Below are positions 1-6,156 of a stretch of DNA of 6,953 nt, one piece after another; the stretch's first letter is position 1, and each line of letters opens with the position of its first letter. Origin of the DNA: Chitinophagaceae bacterium (GTDB taxonomy: Bacteria > Bacteroidota > Bacteroidia > Chitinophagales > Chitinophagaceae); contig DPWF01000354.1 of NCBI GenBank assembly GCA_003526435.1, positions 3,807 through 10,759 on the forward strand, in the 5' to 3' direction. The position numbers and the translations under genes were made by a program. The notes below the pieces were generated by a model. That model saw only the letters and a program-made list of their open reading frames with translations, ran no database searches and was not told the DNA's origin.

Positions 1-357
1 AGATGTGAAGTATTTATTGGAAACGGGACATATAAACTGATGCAGTCTGATATTGATTACGACCTATTGGAAAAAATTAAACCCTGGATGTATTTTTTTA
101 CGGATGCGTTCGAGAGTTCCAGGTATCTTAATGGCCTAAACTTTGGAAAACATCCTGAACATCCTGTAAAACAGATAAGAACAAAAGTGTATGATATTGT
201 TTCTAATACTGTTCTGGATACCTGGATTACTAATTTTTCAGGCTATGTTTACAGTCCGGATAAATATGTTTTACAAACTACAATGACTGGCGATACGCAG
301 CAGGGATTATCGCATCTTTTGGGTACTATGCGGTTCAGTTATCAGTGTAAAAAATAG
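1..357 (+). CDS. C-terminal part of an unrecognised protein (5'-truncated)
   Basis: The reading frame is already open at base 1 and ends at a TAG at 355-357, so this is most likely the last ~118 residues of a gene that starts outside the window. The ATG at 40 is the first in-frame methionine, but residues upstream of it (ending ...GNGTYKL) read like normal protein, so I do not take it as the start. The visible part is mixed polar and aromatic, with motifs such as KPWMYFFTDAFESSRYL and an Ile/Val/Tyr-rich stretch (VYDIVSNTVLDTW). It has no membrane segment and no signal that I can name. I do not recognise a family. The next gene starts 56 bp downstream in the same direction; the two show no functional link. 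Confidence 0.6.
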   Translation, partial: RCEVFIGNGTYKLMQSDIDYDLLEKIKPWMYFFTDAFESSRYLNGLNFGKHPEHPVKQIRTKVYDIVSNTVLDTWITNFSGYVYSPDKYVLQTTMTGDTQQGLSHLLGTMRFSYQCKK

Positions 358-413
358 TATAACACCTCAATATTTGATTCAACCCAACCAAGTCTGCACT
401 GAAAAATCCGACT

Positions 414-854
414 ATGTACCCCTTCTATAAACCTACAGAATCTGACTTTTACAAATTACTAACCATCTGGGAAGCCTCCGTAAGAGCCACGCATGATTTC
501 CTGAATCCGGACGATATTTTATTCTTTAAACACATTATTCAGCAACACAATGCCTTTTCATTGGTTGAGCTTACCTGCATTGTTAATGAGCATAACAAAA
601 TTCTAGGCTTCATGGGTATTGCAGAAGACAAACTGGAAATGCTTTTTCTCGATCCGGCTGAGCGTGGAAAAGGTTTAGGCAAACAATTGATGCTGTATGC
701 ATTTGAGACCCATCATATTACTAAAGTTGACGTAAATGAACAGAATGAAGCAGCCAGACAGTTTTATGAACATTTCGGGTTTATTGTAATAAGCCGATCG
801 CCGCTTGATGGAACAGGTAAACCCTACCCCATTTTACATATGGAACTGAAATAA
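414..854 (+). CDS. yjaB: GNAT-family N-acetyltransferase, YjaB type
   Basis: This is a complete single-domain GNAT enzyme of 146 residues, very close to the length of E. coli YjaB. It would transfer an acetyl group from acetyl-CoA to an amine in the cytoplasm; the substrate cannot be read from the sequence. The YjaB-like signature runs along the whole chain: IW..SV.ATHDFL at residues 18-30, the acetyl-CoA pyrophosphate loop LDPAERGKGLG at 79-89 (R-x-x-G-x-G/A class), VNEQNEAARQFYEHFGF at 107-123 (motif B) and RSPLDGTGKPYP at 128-139 near the C-terminus. The ATG at 414 places the N-terminal strand and helix at the expected distance from the IW..SV motif, which supports this start. The match is from memory of the E. 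coli protein, so the symbol means family membership rather than proven orthology. The gene appears unrelated to the export locus downstream. Confidence 0.88.
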   Translation: MYPFYKPTESDFYKLLTIWEASVRATHDFLNPDDILFFKHIIQQHNAFSLVELTCIVNEHNKILGFMGIAEDKLEMLFLDPAERGKGLGKQLMLYAFETHHITKVDVNEQNEAARQFYEHFGFIVISRSPLDGTGKPYPILHMELK

Positions 855-1255
855 TTCGTGTATTTCATCTTTACTCCACTTGAGGTGTACTGTTCCTACA
901 AAAAACCACTGCGTTCCACGCACATTATTTAACCCAGGACGAAGTCAACACTCATGTACCGCTAATTCGGTTAATAAATAAGCCTGTTTCGATTTTCTTT
1001 CGCTTTTATCTTTACAAAACAATAAAGCAAAATGGGATTGGTTCAATCAGATGAATGTATCCATACTGATTGACATGGATGTACTGATTCAACCACAGAG
1101 ACAGAAATTGCTGGTAAATCCGTAACATCCCTATTTTGTTGGAATGGTTATGAAATAAAACCCGGGTCACAATAAGACATAACCGAAGCATATCTTGTTT
1201 GTATAGTCAACCAATATTTACATCCCCCCCGAAAGAAAGTGCTACACAATGGTAA

Positions 1256-1453
1256 AGTTGTAGCCTTAAACACATAGTGCATTTAAAGAATGCAGTATCC
1301 CGTGTATACGCTACAACCTACTCATTCAGTAGCTACGAATTGCGGGATATGTCTGACCGGCTCAACCCAAAGAAAAAACAAGCCGGCAAAGGGAATATTA
1401 ACTGTATGCCCTGTTCGGAAGTACAACGAATAAAAGACGAGTATTTACCATAA
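1256..1453 (+). pseudogene. Possible remnant or very small ORF with a Cys-x-x-Cys tail
   Basis: This frame is open from just after a stop at 1253-1255 to a TAA at 1451-1453 and encodes about 65 residues. It has no early ATG: the only one is at 1349, which would give a 34-residue peptide starting MSDRLNPKKK, and a GTG at 1277 would give 58 residues. The C-terminal part looks more like real protein than random frame: ELRDMSDRLNPKKKQ, then INCMPCSEVQRIKDEYLP with a Cys-x-x-Cys. I do not recognise the family. It ends 11 bp before the first double-glycine peptide gene, so it could be the decayed end of an older gene or a short unannotated leader gene. The evidence is composition only. Confidence 0.22.
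1296..1349. repeat. Nested inverted repeat upstream of the peptide operon
   Basis: TATCCCG at 1296-1302 is exactly complementary to CGGGATA at 1343-1349. Inside this lies a second pair, GCTAC at 1310-1314 and GTAGC at 1329-1333, with a 14-nt loop. The two pairs are nested and could form one interrupted hairpin in RNA, or mark a symmetric protein-binding site. A further related pair, GCTACA/TGTAGC, sits just upstream (1241-1246 and 1259-1264). There is no T-run after it, so it does not look like a terminator. Its function is unknown, and chance is possible in AT-rich DNA. Confidence 0.3.
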
Positions 1454-1464
1454 AATCAAATTGT

Positions 1465-1710
1465 ATGCAAACTTTTGAATTAAACTGTATGGGGCTGGTA
1501 CCTATGTCGGCCCAGGATATGGAAGAAACAGATGGCGGATTCATCTGGTTTGTTGTTGCAGGAGCCTGTTTATTGTTGAGTGGGTGCGTTCAGAACAACC
1601 AACAAAATGGAACTGGCAACATGCAGATTAACAGGCAAACCAATGCGCAAAACCTGGGCGATTCTATTCGCAATACAAACCAGGGCACTTTGCATGTATC
1701 ACCAAAATAA
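1465..1710 (+). CDS. Double-glycine leader peptide precursor 1 with internal lipobox (bacteriocin-like)
   Basis: This is an 81-residue precursor for export by the C39 ABC transporter downstream. Residues 1-25 form a bacteriocin-type leader that ends in acidic M-E-E-T-D-G24-G25, so cleavage is expected before Phe26. Residues 26-40 are hydrophobic (FIWFVVAGACLLLSG) and run straight into Cys41; L38-S39-G40-C41 fits the lipoprotein lipobox. The tail (42-81) is 40% Asn plus Gln and contains NQQNG and then N-M-Q-I-N-R-Q-T-N at 52-60, with N/Q at every second position. The start at 1465 is supported because the paralog next door also has exactly 25 leader residues with Met9-Gly10-Leu11, Ser15, Thr22 and Gly24-Gly25 in the same places. 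The paralog's gene follows after 6 bp, so the two are co-transcribed. The role could be antibacterial, signalling or structural; the sequence shows only that it is an exported GG peptide. Whether the lipobox is used is inference: the segment before it has no positive charge, unlike a normal lipoprotein signal peptide. Confidence 0.82.
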   Translation: MQTFELNCMGLVPMSAQDMEETDGGFIWFVVAGACLLLSGCVQNNQQNGTGNMQINRQTNAQNLGDSIRNTNQGTLHVSPK

Positions 1711-1716
1711 ATAGCC

Positions 1717-1968
1717 ATGAAGATGCAACAACCTGAGATGATGGGATTAACGATCCTCTCACCTGACGAACTTCAGCATACTGAAGGTGGCTTTTTGCCC
1801 TTGTTGGTACTCGGCGCTATTTTTCTGGCAGGCTGCAACAGCCAAAGAAACCAGCAAAATGGAGGACATCATAACTGTCAAATCAATTTACAGTTTAATG
1901 GACCCCGGGTGCCCGACACCACAGTGGCTCATTGCAATGGCCACACCCATACTATTATTAACAAATAA
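1717..1968 (+). CDS. Double-glycine leader peptide precursor 2 with internal lipobox (bacteriocin-like, His/Cys-containing tail)
   Basis: This is an 83-residue paralog of the preceding peptide. Its leader is 25 residues: M9-G-L is followed by S15-P-D-E-L-Q-H-T-E-G24-G25, with cleavage expected before Phe26. The core opens with a hydrophobic stretch (FLPLLVLGAIFLAG, 26-39) that ends at L37-A38-G39-C40, again a perfect lipobox. The tail shares NQQNG (45-49) and the alternating N-C-Q-I-N-L-Q-F-N (53-61) with its neighbour. Its end differs: five His (51, 52, 72, 76, 78) and two further Cys (54, 73) that could form a disulfide or bind metal. The second in-frame ATG at 1723 would remove two residues; leader alignment favours 1717. 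The stop lies just before the hairpin at 1972-1999. The two peptides may act as a pair, as in two-peptide bacteriocins, or be redundant cargo; this is not decided by the sequence. Confidence 0.82.
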   Translation: MKMQQPEMMGLTILSPDELQHTEGGFLPLLVLGAIFLAGCNSQRNQQNGGHHNCQINLQFNGPRVPDTTVAHCNGHTHTIINK

Positions 1969-1971
1969 AAT

Positions 1972-1999
1972 AAGCTGTGCAGGCAACTGCACAGCTTTT
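1972..1999 (+). terminator. Strong hairpin with short T-run between peptide genes and exporter genes
   Basis: An uninterrupted 11-bp stem pairs AAGCTGTGCAG (1972-1982) with CTGCACAGCTT (1987-1997) around the tetraloop GCAA, and is followed by T's to 1999 and an A-rich 5' flank. It starts 3 bp after the stop of the second peptide gene and ends 5 bp before the next ATG (2005). The short T-tract (four T's, two of them in the stem) suggests partial termination or an RNA-stabilising 3' end rather than a full stop. That would fit a high ratio of peptide to exporter mRNA. The hairpin is seen directly; the regulatory effect is inferred. Confidence 0.72.
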
Positions 2000-2004
2000 A
2001 GCAT

Positions 2005-2682
2005 ATGAGAAAAGAATTTCATCGCATCGTATTCTGGATGACGCTCTGGAATGTACTGGATATTCTTATGACCTATTTTGCCATGCCTGATTTGTATAAT
2101 GAAGCCAATTATTGGGTCAGGAAATTGGATCTGGGATGGCCAGGACTTATCACAGTTCTTGTAGTTTGGCAAGTGATATTTACACTACCATCTATTTATC
2201 TGTGTTATTGGAACATACCTGTCAACTACAATGAAAAGATTACGAACTACTATCAGCTTATCAACTATTATGCCTTTAGATCTAAAAAACTTGTGATACT
2301 ACCTAATAAAACACAGTTTGTTCTTTTTGGAAAGAGTATTACAAATTTCCTGGGTTATTACTGTCCAAGGTATTACTGCACAAGTAAAGTACTCGTTACA
2401 ATAGATAATTTCTTACGCGGACTTATTTACAGAGATGCAATACATGTTGCAAAAAAAGACGGTTGGACTACTTTAACCTTAGACACCAACAGCTTCTATT
2501 ACAAAACCAAAATAGGCAACATGATCTTATGGTATACAGATTTAAATTACTCACAGGTTCTTTTCTTTCAGAATACAATACTGCTCATGCTCTTTTTTAT
2601 TCTCTTAGTATTGTTTTTCCGGAAAGAGATGCAAAAAATTAATCAACAACATATATCTGCTCCCTATAACACCTCATTCTAA
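2005..2682 (+). CDS. Unknown three-helix integral membrane protein inside the peptide export locus
   Basis: This 225-residue protein has no family that I can name with confidence. Predicted membrane segments lie at about residues 8-27, 46-68 and 185-205, leaving a Tyr/Lys-rich region of ~115 residues between the second and third helix and a short polar tail (206-225). The first two helices carry N16-x-x-D19-x-x-x-T23 followed by E33-A-N35, a pattern resembling small DUF5658-like membrane proteins; this is a weak, from-memory likeness. The central part contains YYCPRYYC (two Cys) and reads like a soluble domain. It lies between the cargo genes and the exporter, starts 5 bp after the hairpin and precedes the HlyD gene by 17 bp, so it belongs to the operon. 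Immunity, cargo recruitment or anchoring of the lipobox peptides are all possible roles, none shown by the sequence. Confidence 0.72.
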   Translation: MRKEFHRIVFWMTLWNVLDILMTYFAMPDLYNEANYWVRKLDLGWPGLITVLVVWQVIFTLPSIYLCYWNIPVNYNEKITNYYQLINYYAFRSKKLVILPNKTQFVLFGKSITNFLGYYCPRYYCTSKVLVTIDNFLRGLIYRDAIHVAKKDGWTTLTLDTNSFYYKTKIGNMILWYTDLNYSQVLFFQNTILLMLFFILLVLFFRKEMQKINQQHISAPYNTSF

Positions 2683-2699
2683 TAGGAAAAGATATTATT

Positions 2700-3845
2700 A
2701 TGTATTACAGTTCCTTACCAACATACCGAACTCGTTCCAATAAAAAAAGCAGCGCCGTTTACTTAACTATTCTTGTATTAGCATCTTCCGCCATTATATG
2801 TCTGCCATTTATCAAAACCACCGTTGCTATTAAAAGCAGGGGCATCATTCGTCCCCAAATGGAAAGAACAGAAATAAAACCTGTGCAAGGTGGCCTGATC
2901 GACAGTCTGCTGGTGAAAGAAGGCGATATGGTTTTAAAGGGTCAATTAATTGCTGTTATCCTGGATCGCAGCAGTTCCCCGCAACTCCTCCTCAACGAGT
3001 ACGAATACAAACAAAGACAGGCTTTTATTCTCGACCTCCAAAAGCTAACCGGCTCAAATAAAATAACTGTATCACAACTACAAACACCCTTCTACCGTCA
3101 ACAACTGAATCGCTTTCTTTTTCAGTCAGCCGATCAGGAAGCGGGTATTAAAAAAGTGAAAAAAGAATTGGAAATCACTAACACATTACTTGCTGGAAAA
3201 GTGATTGCCCCAAAAGAATCTTTTGACAAAGAAATTGAAGCTGAAAAATTGATAGCAGTGTTTGATGCATTTCAGCACGACCAGAAAACCAATTGGTTAA
3301 GCGATCTCCAACGTTACCAGCTCGAGTTATCACAACTACTTTTACAAAGACAGCAACTTGAAGTAACCAAAAGGCAATATAAGATATATGCAACTGTAAG
3401 TGGCATAGTTCAGCTTATTCAACATCGGTATCCGGGTGGGTATATTCAACCAGGAGAAACTATTTGTATCATCTCACCCCAAACAACACTTATTGCTGAA
3501 TGCCAGATAAACACACATGATATTGGATTGTTACACAAAAATCAACCGGTTCGTTTCCAGATTGATGCTTTTGATTATAACTACTTTGGGATACTAACAG
3601 GTAAAATAATAGCTATCGACAACGACTTTAATCTTATCGACAACAAACCCTTCTTCAAAGTCCGCTGCAGTTTTGATAACAACCAGCTTCTACTCAAAAA
3701 TGGATACAAAGCTGACTTAAAAAAAGGGCTCACCCTGCAAGCCCGTTTCATAGTAGCCGAACGCACGCTCTGGCAATTATTGTTCGATCGAATTGATGAC
3801 TGGTTCAACCCGGCAGCCCCTACTTCAACTCAATCTTTGCCCTAA
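2700..3845 (+). CDS. HlyD-family membrane fusion (periplasmic adaptor) protein of a peptide exporter
   Basis: This 381-residue protein would link the inner-membrane ABC exporter to an outer-membrane channel. A short cytosolic N-terminus rich in Arg/Lys/Ser precedes one membrane helix at about residues 19-38. The first half of the lipoyl/biotinyl-like domain follows: G48-I-I-R-P, then Q63-G-G-L-I-D-S-L-L-V-K-E-G-D-M-V at 63-78 and GQLIAVI. Residues ~90-228 form the long Gln/Lys/Leu-rich coiled-coil hairpin. The second lipoyl half is at 230-262 (YATVSGIV, then GGYIQPGETICIISP). The β-barrel and membrane-proximal region fills the rest. The length is normal for bacteriocin-type adaptors in this phylum. 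A purine-rich AGGAAAA at 2684-2690 lies ~9 bp before the ATG and supports the start. The stop overlaps the ABC gene's ATG (TAATG), implying translational coupling and a stable pairing of the two proteins. Confidence 0.92.
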   Translation: MYYSSLPTYRTRSNKKSSAVYLTILVLASSAIICLPFIKTTVAIKSRGIIRPQMERTEIKPVQGGLIDSLLVKEGDMVLKGQLIAVILDRSSSPQLLLNEYEYKQRQAFILDLQKLTGSNKITVSQLQTPFYRQQLNRFLFQSADQEAGIKKVKKELEITNTLLAGKVIAPKESFDKEIEAEKLIAVFDAFQHDQKTNWLSDLQRYQLELSQLLLQRQQLEVTKRQYKIYATVSGIVQLIQHRYPGGYIQPGETICIISPQTTLIAECQINTHDIGLLHKNQPVRFQIDAFDYNYFGILTGKIIAIDNDFNLIDNKPFFKVRCSFDNNQLLLKNGYKADLKKGLTLQARFIVAERTLWQLLFDRIDDWFNPAAPTSTQSLP

Positions 3846-6010
3846 TGAATTTCAGGAAACTATGCATCAAACAAAGAGATATTACAGATTGCGGAGCCTC
3901 GTGTCTGGCCTCTATTGCTAACTATTATCATTTACAGATGCCGGTTAGTCGCATTCGTCAATATGCAGGCACCGATAAAAAAGGAACCAATGTATTAGGG
4001 CTCACAGAAGCGGCAGAAAAACTGGGCTTTCAGGCAAAGGGTGCAAAAGGAAAACCGGAAAGTTTGCTCAACATTCCGTTACCAGCCATTGCACATTTGA
4101 TACTAAAAAACGGATTGCATCATTATGTAGTATTGTATAAAGTCAGCCAAAGGAAAATAACCTATATGGATCCCGGCGATGGGTTAATGCACACGGTACC
4201 TTCCGCTGTATTTCAGGAAACTTGGAGCGGAATCGTTGTATTATTACTACCCAATGAAAATTTTCAAAAAGACAACCAGCTAACCAGCAATATCAGCCGG
4301 TTCTGGCAACTCATGAAACCACACAGCAGTGTCATGATACAGGCCCTGATTGGTGCTCTTATGTACACATTGCTTGGTCTTTCCACTTCCATCTATCTCC
4401 AGAAAATTATCGACTTTGTATTGGTAGAGGGTAACCTCAGGTTACTAAACCTGCTCAGTCTCGCTATGATTGTCGTTCTTGTTTTTCAGCTTATCATCGG
4501 CTATTACAAAACCATCTTCGGATTACGTACCGGGCAAATGATCGACGCAAAGCTTATACTGGGCTATTATAAACATCTCTTACAGCTACCCCAACGTTTT
4601 TTTGATACCATGCGGGTAGGCGAAATCATTAGCCGGGTAAATGATGCTGTAAAAATCAGGGACTTCATTAACAATGTTGCGCTTGATATTGTGGTAAATG
4701 GTCTGATTGTGGTGCTGAGTCTCCTGGTGATGTTTGCTTACTATTTGAAGCTGGCGCTGTTAATGCTTGTCATCGTTCCCATTTACCTGCTTCTGTATTT
4801 TATCAGTAACAGCGTCAATAAAAAATGGCAGCGAAAACTGATGGAAGAATCAGCAGCGTTAGAGACACAACTGGTGGAAAGTCTGAATGCTGTAGGAACC
4901 ATTAAAAGGTTCGGGCTTGAAACCTATGCCAATGAAAAAACGGAGGACCGTTTTTTTGGTTTGCTTCACAGTATTTACAGAAGCAGTATCTATACGCTCT
5001 ATATAGGCACAGGAGGAGCATTTTTTACCCGTTTGTTCACCATTGGTTTATTGTGGGCCGGAAGTTATTTTGTGATCAACAGAGAATTGTCACCAGGAGA
5101 GTTATTGTCCTTTTATGCACTCATCGGTTATTTTACTGGTCCTGCCTCATCTCTTATCGATGCCAATAAACAAATACAGGATGCATTAATAGCCGCTGAC
5201 CGTTTATTTGAAATTATTGATCTGGAAACAGAACATATCCGGCCACATACTATTGAGCTACAACGAGAACAGGTGGGTGATATCGTCTTTAACAATATCC
5301 ATTTTCGATACGGAACAAGGACCCAGGTATTTGAAGGATTGAGTTTACAAATCAATAAAGGAACAAGCACTGCAATTGTTGGTGAAAGTGGCAGTGGTAA
5401 GTCAACGCTACTATCCTTATTACAGAATCTTTACCCATTGAAAGATGGATCTATCAGTATCGGTGGTATTGACATACAACATATCAGCCACAAAAGCCTG
5501 AGAGAATGCATTGCAGTAGTACCTCAACATATCGACTTGTTCAACGCCAGTATCATCGAAAATATTGCCATTGGCGATGCTGAACCTGATCTGCAAAGAA
5601 TTATTACCTTATCACATATGCTCGGCATCCATCAGTTTATTGAAGAGCTGCCCAATACTTATCATTGCTTATTGAATGAACAGGGAACAAATCTTTCCGG
5701 TGGACAAAGACAAAGAATCGCCATTGCGAGAGCCATATATCGAAACCCGGAAGTATTGGTATTGGATGAAGCCACCAGCAGTCTTGATCCATTAAGTGAA
5801 CAGCAGGTACAGTCAACACTGCAATGGTTTCTGCAACAGGGGAAAACCGTTATCATCATTGCACACCGTTTGTCAACAATCAGGCATTGTGATACCATAC
5901 TTGTTTTACAAAAAGGAAAATTAGTGGAAGCAGGATACCATGAAGCACTTCTCATCAACAAAGGACCATACAGTGATCTTTGGCGTCATCATTTGGGAAG
6001 TGTCGGGTAG
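3845..6010 (+). CDS. Peptidase C39-containing ABC exporter (bacteriocin/double-glycine peptide processing and export)
   Basis: This complete 721-residue exporter both cleaves double-glycine leaders and pumps out the cores with ATP. Domain order: an N-terminal peptidase C39 domain (1-~140) with oxyanion Gln10, nucleophile Cys16 in the QRDITDCGASCLASIA motif, His93 (HHYVVLYK) and Asp109 (YMDPGDG), so the catalytic set is intact. The ABC type-1 membrane domain (~155-450) has about six hydrophobic helices. The nucleotide-binding domain (~480-721) has Walker A GESGSGKS at 513-520, the Q-loop at Gln561, signature LSGGQ at 617-621, Walker B ending LDE at 640-642 and the H-loop His674. All motifs look functional. 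Length and architecture match the SunT/LagD/LctT-like half-transporters that work as homodimers. Its ATG overlaps the adaptor's stop by one base. The natural substrates are almost certainly the two GG peptides encoded upstream. No outer-membrane partner is visible. Confidence 0.97.
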   Translation: MNFRKLCIKQRDITDCGASCLASIANYYHLQMPVSRIRQYAGTDKKGTNVLGLTEAAEKLGFQAKGAKGKPESLLNIPLPAIAHLILKNGLHHYVVLYKVSQRKITYMDPGDGLMHTVPSAVFQETWSGIVVLLLPNENFQKDNQLTSNISRFWQLMKPHSSVMIQALIGALMYTLLGLSTSIYLQKIIDFVLVEGNLRLLNLLSLAMIVVLVFQLIIGYYKTIFGLRTGQMIDAKLILGYYKHLLQLPQRFFDTMRVGEIISRVNDAVKIRDFINNVALDIVVNGLIVVLSLLVMFAYYLKLALLMLVIVPIYLLLYFISNSVNKKWQRKLMEESAALETQLVESLNAVGTIKRFGLETYANEKTEDRFFGLLHSIYRSSIYTLYIGTGGAFFTRLFTIGLLWAGSYFVINRELSPGELLSFYALIGYFTGPASSLIDANKQIQDALIAADRLFEIIDLETEHIRPHTIELQREQVGDIVFNNIHFRYGTRTQVFEGLSLQINKGTSTAIVGESGSGKSTLLSLLQNLYPLKDGSISIGGIDIQHISHKSLRECIAVVPQHIDLFNASIIENIAIGDAEPDLQRIITLSHMLGIHQFIEELPNTYHCLLNEQGTNLSGGQRQRIAIARAIYRNPEVLVLDEATSSLDPLSEQQVQSTLQWFLQQGKTVIIIAHRLSTIRHCDTILVLQKGKLVEAGYHEALLINKGPYSDLWRHHLGSVG

Positions 6011-6011
6011 G

Positions 6012-6065
6012 CAATAAGAGATACTTGACTGTGATTGGGCTTATTGTATGCTTGCAAAATTTTTT
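6012..6065 (+). terminator. Weak candidate terminator after the ABC exporter gene
   Basis: CAATAAG (6012-6018), right after the exporter's TAG, is complementary to CTTATTG (6040-6046) across a 21-nt loop, and a run of six T's stands at 6060-6065 behind a small TGCTTGCA palindrome. The stem is AT-rich and the distance to the T-run is long, so this is a weak call. It is the only plausible place for the export operon to end before the convergent pckA. Confidence 0.25.
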
Positions 6066-6066
6066 C

Positions 6067-6101
6067 ATTCACGATTCACCATTCACTATTCACTATTCAC
6101 T
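6067..6101. repeat. Five tandem ATTCAC(N) heptamers
   Basis: Five units of 7 bp follow one another without gaps: ATTCACG, ATTCACC, then ATTCACT three times, ending in a partial ATT. Only the seventh base varies. The array sits between two convergent genes (the exporter and pckA), and one further ATTCAC occurs at 6121-6126. I recall heptamer runs of this type from intergenic DNA of Bacteroidota genomes; no function is known to me. A short open frame read through it (6035-6220) is low-complexity and not a gene. Confidence 0.8.
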
Positions 6102-6132
6102 ATTTGCCTGATCATCGCCCATTCACAAAAGA

Positions 6133-6156
6133 AATCCCGCCACAAGTGACGGGATT
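6133..6156 (-). terminator. Intrinsic terminator of pckA
   Basis: AATCCCG (6133-6139) pairs exactly with CGGGATT (6150-6156). After one C/A mismatch the inner bases CCA/TGA can partly continue the stem around a small loop. Read on the minus strand, the hairpin is followed by TTTCTTTTG, a T-rich tail, and lies about 70 bp beyond the pckA stop. This orientation and distance fit a rho-independent terminator for pckA. It may also block transcription arriving from the export operon. Confidence 0.7.

Larger units (their letters stand above)
855..1464. other. ~610-bp intergenic region without a convincing gene
   Basis: No open frame here has a start, a length and a composition that I would call a gene. 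Two stretches read like protein without a good start: the frame open from 982 to a TAA at 1123-1125 (contains AKWDWFNQMN and LIDMDVLIQPQRQKLL), and the frame 1256-1453 listed separately. They may be remnants of a decayed gene or chance. A direct repeat TACTGATT occurs at 1064-1071 and 1082-1089 (18-bp period), with an overlapping inverted repeat ATCCAT/ATGGAT at 1059-1064 and 1075-1080. A C7 run lies at 1224-1230. The promoter of the peptide operon must lie here or close by, but I found no clear Bacteroidota TTTG / TAnnTTTG pair. Confidence 0.55.

Noticed and set aside
1224..1230. C7 homopolymer as a phase-variation tract
   Set aside because: It is short, outside any supported gene and not next to a recognisable promoter.
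1191..1260. Possible Bacteroidota promoter elements (TATCTTG at 1191-1197, TAAAGTTG at 1253-1260)
   Set aside because: Neither has a TTTG box at the proper distance upstream, so I could not support a promoter call.
1787..2172. Overlapping open frames on both strands across the second peptide gene (1787-2008 plus, 1888-2172 minus)
   Set aside because: They are shadows: the paralogous peptide frame at 1717-1968 is supported by leader conservation, and these cross the hairpin.
5128..5961. Minus-strand open frames within the exporter gene
   Set aside because: They lie fully inside a well-supported coding sequence with all ABC motifs and show no protein-like features of their own.
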